Assembly (NCBI GenBank): GCA_018223185.1
Contig: JAAEYW010000015.1
Span: 29,119 to 93,118 of the forward strand
Source: Oceanospirillales bacterium
GTDB lineage: Bacteria; Pseudomonadota; Gammaproteobacteria; Pseudomonadales; Balneatricaceae
Direction: 5' to 3'
DNA length: 64,000 nt
Part shown: one piece after another, positions 40,348-49,030 of the stretch
Numbering within the stretch: the stretch's first letter is position 1
Layout of the letters: every line of letters begins with the position of its first letter
Notes under the pieces: model-generated
Database searches by the model: none
Told to the model about the DNA's origin: nothing
The model's input: only the letters and a program-made list of their open reading frames with translations
Made by a program: the position numbers and the translations under genes

Positions 40348-41864
40348 TTCGTCACCGTCCCGCGTAGCTGTAACAGACGATCGCGGGCGCGTTTCATCTG
40401 GTGAATGATGCCTTTGCCTTCATCCTCATTAAACTCATTTTCATCCGTTTCGGCTTTTGGTTCCGATGCTGAATCTTTCGGGGAGTGATCCCAGCCGATA
40501 ATCTGTTCCAGTTGTTCGGCGATATCAAGAACCGTGGCATCGGTTCCCCGTGGTCCCTGCACCTGAATTGACAGTGGCAGGCCCTCATTCCCCAGTCCCA
40601 TGGGCAGGGCACAGGCGGGCATCCCGATCAGATTAGCATCGTACATAAAGGTGGCCCAGTCCAGCCACGGGTAGGTAATGCGGGTGGAGCCTACATATTT
40701 CGGGTGGCGCAGGGTGTGCCTGAATGCCTCAACCCCGAGTGTGGGGGTAATGAAAGTTGAGCACTCATTACGATCAAACATCGCTTTATACGCGGCATGA
40801 ATGGCTTCGCGGTGATCCTCTGCTGCATTGAACTCCTCTTCTGTGATACTGGCGCCAAAGGTCATTGAGTCCAGAGTACCCTGTTCAAGCCGGGCCAGTG
40901 GTTCCGCTTTATCTTTCTGGAAGCTCCAGGTGTCGTACATCGCTGAAGTGGCCCAGGCGATAACAGAAGAGGGCAGATGCGGATGGTCATAAATGATGTC
41001 TGCACCGGCCTCTTTCAATTGGTGAACGATGTAACGGAAGGTCATCCGGACATCATCGTCGATGGGAGCGATACCCAGATCTTCAGAAACAATCACTTTC
41101 TGTCCGGCTAATGACAGCGGATGCAGCGCAGAGGTATGCAGTGAATCCACATAGGCATGCTCATCATTATTGGCGGCGATAACCGAATACATCAGGCGGG
41201 CATCGGCCACGGTACGGGCCATCGGTCCATAGGAGACAATAGTGCTCCAGGAAGGATTGCAGGGCTCTCTCGGCACTGCTTTATAAGAGGGTTTAAAACC
41301 CACAATGCCACAGAAGGCCGCGGGAATCCGGATCGATCCGCCGCCATCGCCACCTAATGAAAGCGTACCCGCACCGGCTGCAATCGCCGCGCCTGCACCG
41401 CCGGATGAGCCGCCACAGGTGCGCTCAGTGTTCCAGGGATTGGTGGTGGTGCCATAGCGTTCAGATGAGGTGGTGCCGGTCAGACAGAACTCAGGGCAGG
41501 TGGTCTTGGCAAAGATAACGGCCCCCGCATCTTCGAGGCGCTGAACCGCAGCGCTGGTTTCCTGTGGAATGAAATCGTTCTCAGACATCGAACCGTTGGT
41601 CAGGGGTACACCGGCAAGCCACTGGGATTCTTTAATGGTAATGGGTAAGCCGCACAGAGGCCCCCCCAGTCCCTGAGCCAGAAGCTCATCTGCTCTGGCT
41701 GCTGCTTCGCGGGCACGATCATAGAGTTTTACGGAAAAAGGATTGTAGGTTTCAGCGACATATTCAGCATGCTGGATTGTTTGCTCAAGCAGTTCTGTTG
41801 CCGTGATGCGCAGATCGCGAAGATCTTTAAGTAGTTCAAGCGCCGTTTTATTACCTGAATCCAT
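40344..41864 (-). CDS. amidase signature family enzyme
   Basis: 506 aa; GGSSGGAGAAIAAGAGTLSLGGDGGGSIRIPAAFCGIVGFKPS; 4-bp overlap with downstream gene. Confidence 0.95.
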   Translation of the reverse strand: MDSGNKTALELLKDLRDLRITATELLEQTIQHAEYVAETYNPFSVKLYDRAREAAARADELLAQGLGGPLCGLPITIKESQWLAGVPLTNGSMSENDFIPQETSAAVQRLEDAGAVIFAKTTCPEFCLTGTTSSERYGTTTNPWNTERTCGGSSGGAGAAIAAGAGTLSLGGDGGGSIRIPAAFCGIVGFKPSYKAVPREPCNPSWSTIVSYGPMARTVADARLMYSVIAANNDEHAYVDSLHTSALHPLSLAGQKVIVSEDLGIAPIDDDVRMTFRYIVHQLKEAGADIIYDHPHLPSSVIAWATSAMYDTWSFQKDKAEPLARLEQGTLDSMTFGASITEEEFNAAEDHREAIHAAYKAMFDRNECSTFITPTLGVEAFRHTLRHPKYVGSTRITYPWLDWATFMYDANLIGMPACALPMGLGNEGLPLSIQVQGPRGTDATVLDIAEQLEQIIGWDHSPKDSASEPKAETDENEFNEDEGKGIIHQMKRARDRLLQLRGTVTK

Positions 41865-42021
41865 CTGAATTCCTTATTGCATAGGGTGTTAAAGGTTCCC
41901 GGGTGCGACTGAAAACAGGGTGTTTCAGGTTAACGGGGCCGCGGTATAATCGTTGTGGAACCTCTCATCATGACTCATAATGTATGACTGTATTTTTAAA
42001 AAAGCAACACTATGGTTCATG

Positions 42022-42480
42022 ATGTTTGATAATGAGAGCTTAGAGATCTACCTTGAAATCGCCGGAACAGTAACCCAGGCGGAGCTTCCTGCGTGTCGTG
42101 AACAGGGACGTCTGGGGGACTATGCGGTCGCGTACCGCATCTTCAGAAACAAGCAGGGAGGTGGCTTTGGTGATCCGGATAAACACCCTTATGCCTGGGC
42201 CGCTATCGTCTATGTGGATGGTCTGCCGCTAAGGGTCAACAGTGCCCGAGGCGATTGCCGGGAGTGGTCAACGCTGGACCGGATCGGTCAGTGGATGGTT
42301 GATAACGGTTTCCGTTATTGGTGGACCCGTAATGATCTTGAGTATGTCGAATCACCGCTGCCAGCGGATACCTTTGACGCCGCTGCCGGAGCGGCGGTTG
42401 GTGCCGTTGTTGAAGAGGCTGAGAGCGTTGTGGAAGCCGGACCGGGCATCGCTGTTGAACCTGATCCCTATGGGGTTTAG
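42022..42480 (+). CDS. hypothetical protein
   Basis: 152 aa; MFDNESLEIYLEIAGTVTQAELPACREQGRLGDYAVAYRIFRN..., no family recognised. Confidence 0.55.
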   Translation: MFDNESLEIYLEIAGTVTQAELPACREQGRLGDYAVAYRIFRNKQGGGFGDPDKHPYAWAAIVYVDGLPLRVNSARGDCREWSTLDRIGQWMVDNGFRYWWTRNDLEYVESPLPADTFDAAAGAAVGAVVEEAESVVEAGPGIAVEPDPYGV

Positions 42481-42486
42481 CCTGAT

Positions 42487-42525
42487 CGGCACCTGATGAA
42501 GTGTTGCGCTTCATCAGGTGTTTAT
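42487..42525. terminator. bidirectional terminator
   Basis: CACCTGATGAAG-TGTTGCG-CTTCATCAGGTG. Confidence 0.6.
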
Positions 42526-42557
42526 AAAATACTAACTCTCTGTTTGATAAGACTATT

Positions 42558-43058
42558 TTAGTTTTCTGCCGACAGTGCTTCAGCAGGCAGCTGAGCGGAT
42601 GTCTGAACTGCTGTTTGAGCTGGGTTTTGATGGACGGGAAACAACCGGTCATATCCCCAGTTAAATATCAGGGTGTAGAGCATTACCGCGAATATCATCA
42701 CCAGATCGACGATCAGTGCCTGCATAAAGGTGACCTCCAGCCACCAGACAATCAGGGGCAGAGAGGTGGCGGTCAGGGTAACTTCCAGTCCCATCGCGTG
42801 AATAATACGGCCCGCCAGTGTTCGCTCGGTCGGAACCTTTCCACGACTCACGTCAAAGCGGTCAAAAAAGTAGTTAAAGACCGGGTTGATCAGCATCGCT
42901 TTGATACTGAGAACCACCGACAGCATACCTACATCAACGATATCTTTATTGAGCATAAGTGACATCATGGGCGCCAGCAGGGTCAGTAACAACGCCTCAA
43001 ACATCAGGGCGTGGCGCAGACGGTCCAGAGGTGTACGGGTAATAATTGGCTGATTCAT
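42558..43058 (-). CDS. PACE family multidrug efflux transporter
   Basis: 166 aa, four TM; RLRHALMFEALLLTL and RIIHAMGLEVTLTATSLPLI duplicated motifs; divergent LysR. Confidence 0.88.
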   Translation of the reverse strand: MNQPIITRTPLDRLRHALMFEALLLTLLAPMMSLMLNKDIVDVGMLSVVLSIKAMLINPVFNYFFDRFDVSRGKVPTERTLAGRIIHAMGLEVTLTATSLPLIVWWLEVTFMQALIVDLVMIFAVMLYTLIFNWGYDRLFPVHQNPAQTAVQTSAQLPAEALSAEN

Positions 43059-43181
43059 GATGACTCCTTACTAAATCCCTGTCAGGTGACAGTGCTTAAA
43101 TTCTGGAGGCCATTCTAGGGTTTATTTAGATAGATAAAAGTTAGATACTATCTGAAAATCAGATAGGTTAAGGGTGCTCAG

Positions 43182-44069
43182 ATGGCGGGAATTGATCAGT
43201 TGGAAGCCTTTGTAATGGCGGCCGAAACCGGTTCGTTTTCCGCTGCCGCCCGGCGTCTGGGTAAAGCTCAGTCGGCGGTCAGTACCGCGATCAGTAATCT
43301 CGAGCTGGACAGCAATGTCGAGCTGTTTGATCGCAGCAGCCGTAACCCGGTTCTGACTGACAGTGGCCGGGCGCTGCTGGAGTATGCGCGTACAGTGCTG
43401 CACAGCCAGCATGAATTTCGGGTGCATGCCCAGGCGCTGGGGCACAGTGATGAGGTTGAGCTGTCTCTGGCTGTCGAGCAGAGTATCTCCAACCGGCCAC
43501 TGCTGGAAATACTGCACCGTTTTGAACAGCGTTTTCCTCATATCCAACTGGAACTCCTTGACCCGGGCGGCAGCGATGTGGCCGAACTGGTGCGTACCAA
43601 CCGCGCGGATATCGGTCTGATGCTGGAGCGGGAAAGCTATCCACAGGGGTTTGGCTTTCGCGGTATCGGTTATTCTGAGCTGGTGGTGGTATGTCGCCAT
43701 GATCATCCGATTGTCGATAAGCAGCCTGTCAGTCATGCCAATCTGCGAGCGTACCGACAGCTGGTATTGCGCAGTCTGGAGCTGAATGATCGCAGCCATG
43801 AACGGCTGATGCTCAGCCCCAGTGTCTGGTTTTCCGAAAGTCCCCACCTGATTATGGACCTGCTGTGCAGTGGTCTGGGGTGGGGGTTTCTGCACCGTAA
43901 TGTGGTGCAGGAAAAGCTGGATAACGGCGAGCTGATTATTCTGCAGCGGGACTATCAGAAGGTCGCCAGCCTGCAGGGGGTTGATGTGGTGTGGGCGGAA
44001 AATCGTTCGCTGGGCAGTGCCGGCAGCTGGCTGCTGGAGGAACTCTCTCAGCTGGATCTTACTTTGTAA
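43182..44069 (+). CDS. LysR-family transcriptional regulator
   Basis: 295 aa; LEAFVMAAETGSFSAAARRLGKAQSAVSTAISNLE. Confidence 0.93.
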   Translation: MAGIDQLEAFVMAAETGSFSAAARRLGKAQSAVSTAISNLELDSNVELFDRSSRNPVLTDSGRALLEYARTVLHSQHEFRVHAQALGHSDEVELSLAVEQSISNRPLLEILHRFEQRFPHIQLELLDPGGSDVAELVRTNRADIGLMLERESYPQGFGFRGIGYSELVVVCRHDHPIVDKQPVSHANLRAYRQLVLRSLELNDRSHERLMLSPSVWFSESPHLIMDLLCSGLGWGFLHRNVVQEKLDNGELIILQRDYQKVASLQGVDVVWAENRSLGSAGSWLLEELSQLDLTL

Positions 44070-44074
44070 ATCTT

Positions 44075-44175
44075 AGAACGCGGCTTCGCCGCTTGCTAGA
44101 ACGGAGCCTTCGGCTCCTGCTCGTGGTTAGACGGAAACTTCGTTTCCTTGCTAGAAAAAGCGAAGAAAAGGGCAT
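44075..44175 (+). repeat. CTAG-delimited short-hairpin array downstream of LysR gene
   Basis: TTAGAACGCGGCTTCGCCGCTTGCTAGAACGGAGCCTTCGGCTCCTGCTCGTGGTTAGACGGAAACTTCGTTTCCTTGCTAGAAAAAGCG. Confidence 0.8.
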
Positions 44176-44227
44176 AAAAAGCCTGTTGTTCGTTTTTTAA
44201 AATAGTCTGCTCTCGAGCCAAAGCGGA

Positions 44228-44308
44228 CATTAACGCTTGTGGCACAGGCGACCGCGCAGCGGTTGTCCCAGCCAGCTTTGCTGGCGGATGTGCCCACCCT
44301 TGTTATAC
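44228..44308 (-). other. attC-like integron recombination site (minus orientation)
   Basis: minus: GTATAAC-AAGG-GTGG(G)CACA...TGTGCCAC-AAGC-GTTAATG; arms fully complementary except one extrahelical G; R'' overlaps the stop codon of 44303-44647. Confidence 0.8.
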
Positions 44309-44647
44309 ATCAAGCCACTGAAAAACATAGCTAGATACAATTAATGTCACCATACAAACTGCAGCAAATACCCAAGACTTAATGAATAGTTCGTAAGAAG
44401 TAGCCTGCTTGGTTGCAAGTTTATATTCAAGACTTCCTTTCTCAAGATGTAGGTCAATTTCCTGTTTGCTTAGAAGAATAATAAGTGGCAGTGACGCCCC
44501 AAACTTTTTTTGAAATTTCTTATTAGCGGCATTACTGACAATAGTTTGGCCCTTAAGAATGTGAAACATGCATATAACCATTGACAGAAAACCGCACGCC
44601 ATAGCCAAGAAAAGTATGTTGTGTAGAGCACTTCGCACAAATTCCAT
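44303..44647 (-). CDS. hypothetical two-TM membrane protein (cassette-borne)
   Basis: MEFVRSALHNILFLAMACGFLSMVICMFHILKG...; RBS AGGAAA; boundary GTTATAC upstream and attC at stop. Confidence 0.6.
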   Translation of the reverse strand: MEFVRSALHNILFLAMACGFLSMVICMFHILKGQTIVSNAANKKFQKKFGASLPLIILLSKQEIDLHLEKGSLEYKLATKQATSYELFIKSWVFAAVCMVTLIVSSYVFQWLDV

Positions 44648-44763
44648 TTTTGCTGAGTTTCCTTTGGTGTATAACAACTTTATTATTGCGCCCATGCAAG
44701 GTTCTAAACCTTGCAAGCTCTGCTACCTTACAAGGTACGTTATAATCCAAGGACGGGTAAAAT

Positions 44764-45078
44764 ATGTATCGCAGAAGCCGTAAGTATCAGGAATATGTGA
44801 CTAAATATGCAAAGGCAAGGGCTGCCAGAGAGGAAAAAAGGATCAAAGGTATTCATCCTGAATATCCGTCTGAGTTACCAGCGCTGCGCAGGTTAATCAA
44901 AATTACAGACTACGATACGGGTACTCCAGTTACCCATTGAATTGAACTATATCGCAGTAAGCGTGTTGATTGCTACAACGTTTGGGTAAACGGCAAACTT
45001 TGGAAAAAACGAATTGGTTGGAGCAAAGTTCTTGAAGGATTAAGAAAAGCTTTACCACGTTGTATCAATCACTGGTGA
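44764..45078 (+). pseudogene. small basic protein of unknown type interrupted by in-frame TGA
   Basis: MYRRSRKYQEYVTKYAKARAAREEKRIKGIHPEYPSELPALRRLIKITDYDTGTPVTH*IELYRSKRVDCYNVWVNGKLWKKRIGWSKVLEGLRKALPRCINHW*. Confidence 0.5.
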
Positions 45079-45228
45079 GCATGTCCGTTATTGGCACGGA
45101 ACAGCCCCCAGAAAGCCCCGAGAGCTGTTTCAGGTCATCGTCCGACCGTAAAAACTAATGTACTATAGCCATTTTGTGGGTATTTCAATCTCGTAAAATC
45201 AGAAGATTCAATAGAACAGGGTTGTTCA

Positions 45229-45522
45229 ATGTTTGTCACTAAAGTATCAAAAGTGGAAATGACTCTCTGGATTTCGGGACTTTCAGTTTTCATTATATCC
45301 AGGCTCTTTAAGCAAGAGTTCTTAGGAGAAGGCTTCCTCTTCGGTTTGATTTTCCTTGTTCTCGGTTTTTGGTGGTTTGTCGTGCCCTTTGCGACAGGTA
45401 AAGAGATTTCGTTACCAAGCTATGCAGATACTGACTTCATCAAAGGGAAAGATGATCTGATGAGGTGGGCCTTTTTACTGCTAGGTATTTTTATGTTCGT
45501 GGTAAGTCTGTCTGTACAGTAA
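45229..45522 (+). CDS. hypothetical three-TM membrane protein
   Basis: 97 aa; hydrophobic segments FGLIFLVLGFWWFVVPF and WAFLLLGIFMFVVSLSV. Confidence 0.45.
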   Translation: MFVTKVSKVEMTLWISGLSVFIISRLFKQEFLGEGFLFGLIFLVLGFWWFVVPFATGKEISLPSYADTDFIKGKDDLMRWAFLLLGIFMFVVSLSVQ

Positions 45523-45639
45523 GAATGTAACTAGGGTGGCAATGTCCGCATTTGGCACCAAGCAGACCCTCTCTCCTCCTGATTTTCGCTGCAAAAAAAC
45601 CACTCCTAAATCGTCGCCGTGCAGATCGCTCTCTTCGCT

Positions 45640-45705
45640 TTTTCTAGCGAGTCGCGAAGCGACGTTCTAACAACTAGCAGCCGCGAAGCGGCGATCTAGC
45701 CACTG
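45640..45705 (-). repeat. CTAG-delimited short-hairpin array downstream of IclR gene
   Basis: minus: CTAGATCGCCGCTTCGCGGCTGCTAGTTGTTAGAACGTCGCTTCGCGACTCGCTAGAAAAAGCG. Confidence 0.75.
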
Positions 45706-46466
45706 CTTTTCACATACCCCAGTTGCTCTGATATCGCTTTTCCGGCCTGAATCAGTTCATCAACCCATTCATCCCGGCGCCGGTCAATGGGTGCGGAGAG
45801 CGACAGCCCTGCGATGGGCTGGTTGCTCTGATCGTAGATCAGTACCCCGATGCAGCCTACACCGATCTCTGCCTCTTCGTTATCCAGTGCATACCCCCGG
45901 GCTGCCGAGGTCAGGCACTCTTCGGTCAGAGTTTCCAGAGAGTTGAAGGTATTACGGGTGTAAGCGGGCAGATTGGTGCGCTGTGCATAGCCGGCAATCT
46001 CCTGTTCGCCACTCATCCCCAGCATCAGTTTGCCAACACCGGTAACATGCAATGGCGCCCGGCTGCCGACGATCTGCTGCACATGCATCATGCGGTTAGG
46101 CGTGACTTTTTCAAAATAGATCACCACATCGCCTTCGCGGATGGTCAGGTTGATTGTCTCCCCCAGCTTATCCCGCAGTTTTTCCATATAGGGCATCGCC
46201 ACAGCCCGAAGGTCTATATCAGTATGCAGACGATTACTCAGTTGCAGTAATCGCTGCCCCAGCCGGTATTCGCCGGCACTGCTGCGCTCAACGAAGCGGT
46301 TATCGATCAGTGAGTGCAGAATACGGTGGGCAGTAGAGGGATGCAGGCCGGCATCCGCACTCAGCACTTTCAGTTTTACCGGTTTTGAATAACGGGAGAT
46401 AACGTCCAGCAGCAGGGTCGCGCGGTCGATAACCTGAATCCGGGATTCCGGTTTTGATTCTGACAT
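45696..46466 (-). CDS. bhcR: IclR-family regulator of beta-hydroxyaspartate cycle
   Basis: 256 aa IclR fold (LHPSTAHRILHSLIDNRFVER...); divergent from bhcABCD as in the known locus. Confidence 0.85.
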   Translation of the reverse strand: MSESKPESRIQVIDRATLLLDVISRYSKPVKLKVLSADAGLHPSTAHRILHSLIDNRFVERSSAGEYRLGQRLLQLSNRLHTDIDLRAVAMPYMEKLRDKLGETINLTIREGDVVIYFEKVTPNRMMHVQQIVGSRAPLHVTGVGKLMLGMSGEQEIAGYAQRTNLPAYTRNTFNSLETLTEECLTSAARGYALDNEEAEIGVGCIGVLIYDQSNQPIAGLSLSAPIDRRRDEWVDELIQAGKAISEQLGYVKSSG

Positions 46467-46563
46467 AGAGATCTCCTGTTAACGACTGATGCTAATAGAT
46501 TGATGTTTTTTATAGTGTGCAATTTTTAATGAAATTACCACATCGCAATAGTAAAAAACATAA

Positions 46564-46578
46564 TTTCATAATATGGAA
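46564..46578. promoter_or_regulatory. putative BhcR operator half 1
   Basis: TTTCATAATATGGAA, imperfect palindrome. Confidence 0.45.
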
Positions 46579-46658
46579 TTTTATATTTTTAACTTTATTG
46601 GTTTTTTATCCCTTTAATTTCAATTATTTAATCTAAAAATAACCGACAAATACTATAT

Positions 46659-46673
46659 TTTCATAATGTGAAA
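46659..46673. promoter_or_regulatory. putative BhcR operator half 2
   Basis: TTTCATAATGTGAAA, palindrome; 95 bp from the first. Confidence 0.5.
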
Positions 46674-46790
46674 TATTTGCATATTGCGGAAGTTGTCTGT
46701 TCTTCTTATGGTTGATAACACTTAAGTATTACTGCTTCAGATGATCCGGAAGTAATACGCCTTTTCTCAATAATTAAAAGAGTAATCACC

Positions 46791-47972
46791 ATGACAGATC
46801 AGAATCCTGTTTTCATACCCGGCCCGACCAATATTCCTGATCGGTTACGTAATGCCATGCATCTCCAGACCCGCGATCACCGGGCGCCGGACTTTGTAGA
46901 AACATTCGCCCCGGTACTGAATGACTGCAAACGTGTTTTTGGTACTGAGTCGGGTCAGGTGATTACATTCCCTTCCAGCGGTACCGGTGGCTGGGAAGCA
47001 TCGATCTGCAACACGCTGTCGCCAGGCGATAAAGTTCTGATCGCCCGTTACGGGATGTTTTCTCATCGCTGGATCGATCTGTGTCAGCGTCACAATCTTG
47101 ATGTTGAGGTTATCGAATGCCCCTGGGGCAGTGGTGCACCGGCTGACAAGTTTGCCGAGGTGCTGAGTGCCGACAAGGGTCATGAGATCAAAGCAGTACT
47201 GGTGACTCACAACGAAACCGCAACCGGGGTTAAGAGTGATATAGCAGCGGTTCGCAACGCAATGGACTCAGCAAATCATCCGGCCATGCTGTTTGTTGAC
47301 TGCGTAAGTTCACTGGCGTCTATGCCGTTTGAGATGGATGCCTGGGGCGTCGATATCGCGGTATCCGGTTCTCAGAAAGGTTTTATGCTGAATACCGGCA
47401 TGGCGATTCTGGGGGTTAGTCAGAAAGCCCTGGCGGCAATGGAGAGCGCCACGCTGACACGCACGTTCTTTGATTTTCGCGACATGATGGCCGCGAACGC
47501 CAACGGCGGGTTTCCCTATACGCCGCCGCTGCAGCTGATCTATGGCATGAAAGAGAGTCTGGCGATGCTGTTTGAAGAGGGACTGGAAAATGTTTATGCC
47601 CGCCATCACCGGCTGGCCGAAGGGGTTCGTAAAGCGGTTGCTGCCTGGGGGCTGGAACTCTGTGCTCAGTCGCCGGAACTGTATTCCGACACCGTGAGTG
47701 CGATCTATGTACCGGAAGGTTTTGACAGCAACCAGCTGACCGAACATGCCTTCAATGCCTATGGCGTATCGTTTGGCATCGGTCTGGGCGAGATGAATGG
47801 TAAAGCGTTCCGCATCGGCCATCTGGGATCGCTGACTGACGTTATGGTGCTGTCGGGACTGGCAACCATTGAGATGGCAATGGCCGATCTGAACTACCCG
47901 ATTCAGCTGGGCTCCGGCGTTGCCGCAGCACAGGAATATTTCCGTAAGACGGCTAACCGGAACAAGTGTTAA
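46791..47972 (+). CDS. bhcA: L-aspartate:glyoxylate aminotransferase
   Basis: 393 aa class-V aminotransferase (FIPGPTNIPDRLRNAM, SGSQKGFMLNTGMAILG); operon context. Confidence 0.9.
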   Translation: MTDQNPVFIPGPTNIPDRLRNAMHLQTRDHRAPDFVETFAPVLNDCKRVFGTESGQVITFPSSGTGGWEASICNTLSPGDKVLIARYGMFSHRWIDLCQRHNLDVEVIECPWGSGAPADKFAEVLSADKGHEIKAVLVTHNETATGVKSDIAAVRNAMDSANHPAMLFVDCVSSLASMPFEMDAWGVDIAVSGSQKGFMLNTGMAILGVSQKALAAMESATLTRTFFDFRDMMAANANGGFPYTPPLQLIYGMKESLAMLFEEGLENVYARHHRLAEGVRKAVAAWGLELCAQSPELYSDTVSAIYVPEGFDSNQLTEHAFNAYGVSFGIGLGEMNGKAFRIGHLGSLTDVMVLSGLATIEMAMADLNYPIQLGSGVAAAQEYFRKTANRNKC

Positions 47973-48030
47973 TAAAGGCGCGTGCAGTAAGCAGAGCAAG
48001 ACAGCAGTAATCAATTTTTTGAGGTATCTC

Positions 48031-49008
48031 ATGACCGATACAAATGAACAGACGATGACGATTCCGACCTATGACGATGTCCTGATCGCCCATGAGCGGA
48101 TTAAACCCTATATCCATGAAACGCCGGTGCTGACCTCCCGTTTTCTTAATGAGCTGACCGGTGCTGAACTGTTTTTCAAGTGTGAAAACCTGCAGAAAGC
48201 CGGAGCCTTTAAAGTGCGGGGTGCATCCAATGCGGTGTTTGGCCTGACTGAAGCTCAGGCAGCGGTGGGGGTGGCAACACACTCATCCGGCAACCATGCG
48301 CTGTCGCTTTCCTATGCGGCGGGTCAGCGGGGGATTCCGGTAACCGTGGTCATGCCACGCACCGCTCCCCAGGCGAAGAAAGATGCAGTACGGGGTTATG
48401 GCGGCACCATCGTTGAATGCGAACCTTCAACCAGTTCCCGTGAAGCGGTATTTGCCGACGTCGTGGCCGAATCCGGGGCCGATTTTGTCCACCCCTATAA
48501 CGACCCCCGGGTTATTGCCGGACAGGCAACCTGCGCTAAAGAACTGCTGAGCCAGGTAGACAATCTGGATGCGGTGATCGCGCCCATTGGTGGCGGCGGG
48601 ATGATCTCAGGCACCTGTCTGACACTCTCGACTCTCGCTCCACAGGTGAAAATCTATGCGGCGGAACCGCTGAATGCCGATGATGCTGCCCGCTCTTTCA
48701 AAGCCGGTTACATCATTGCCGATGATGCCCCCGAAACGGTGGCCGATGGTCTGAAAGTGCCGTTGAAAGATCTCACCTGGCACTTTGTCAGCAACCATGT
48801 CACCGACATTCTTACCGCGACAGAGGAAGAGATTGTCGACGCGATGAAGCTGATCTGGAAGCGCATGAAGATCGTGGTTGAACCGAGCAGTGCCGTGCCG
48901 CTGGCTACGATTCTTAAGAATCCGGAACTTTTCAGAGGTAAGCGGGTGGGCGTGATTATAACCGGCGGTAATGTTGATCTCGACAAATTGCCATGGCTGA
49001 ACGACTAA
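48031..49008 (+). CDS. bhcB: beta-hydroxyaspartate dehydratase
   Basis: 325 aa PLP fold-type II (KCENLQKAGAFKVRGASNA, ATHSSGNHALSLSYAA); RBS GAGGT. Confidence 0.9.
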   Translation: MTDTNEQTMTIPTYDDVLIAHERIKPYIHETPVLTSRFLNELTGAELFFKCENLQKAGAFKVRGASNAVFGLTEAQAAVGVATHSSGNHALSLSYAAGQRGIPVTVVMPRTAPQAKKDAVRGYGGTIVECEPSTSSREAVFADVVAESGADFVHPYNDPRVIAGQATCAKELLSQVDNLDAVIAPIGGGGMISGTCLTLSTLAPQVKIYAAEPLNADDAARSFKAGYIIADDAPETVADGLKVPLKDLTWHFVSNHVTDILTATEEEIVDAMKLIWKRMKIVVEPSSAVPLATILKNPELFRGKRVGVIITGGNVDLDKLPWLND

Positions 49009-49030
49009 TAATTTTGACAGGAGAATAATA

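Noticed and set aside
43122-43895. 257-aa minus-strand ORF
   Set aside because: Antisense to the LysR regulator
44669-44745. possible additional attC upstream of the 44303-44647 gene
   Set aside because: R-type boxes (TTATAAC/GTTATAC) are present but the L-box arms do not pair; only the GTTATAC boundary retained
47310-48032. 240-aa minus-strand ORF
   Set aside because: Antisense to bhcA
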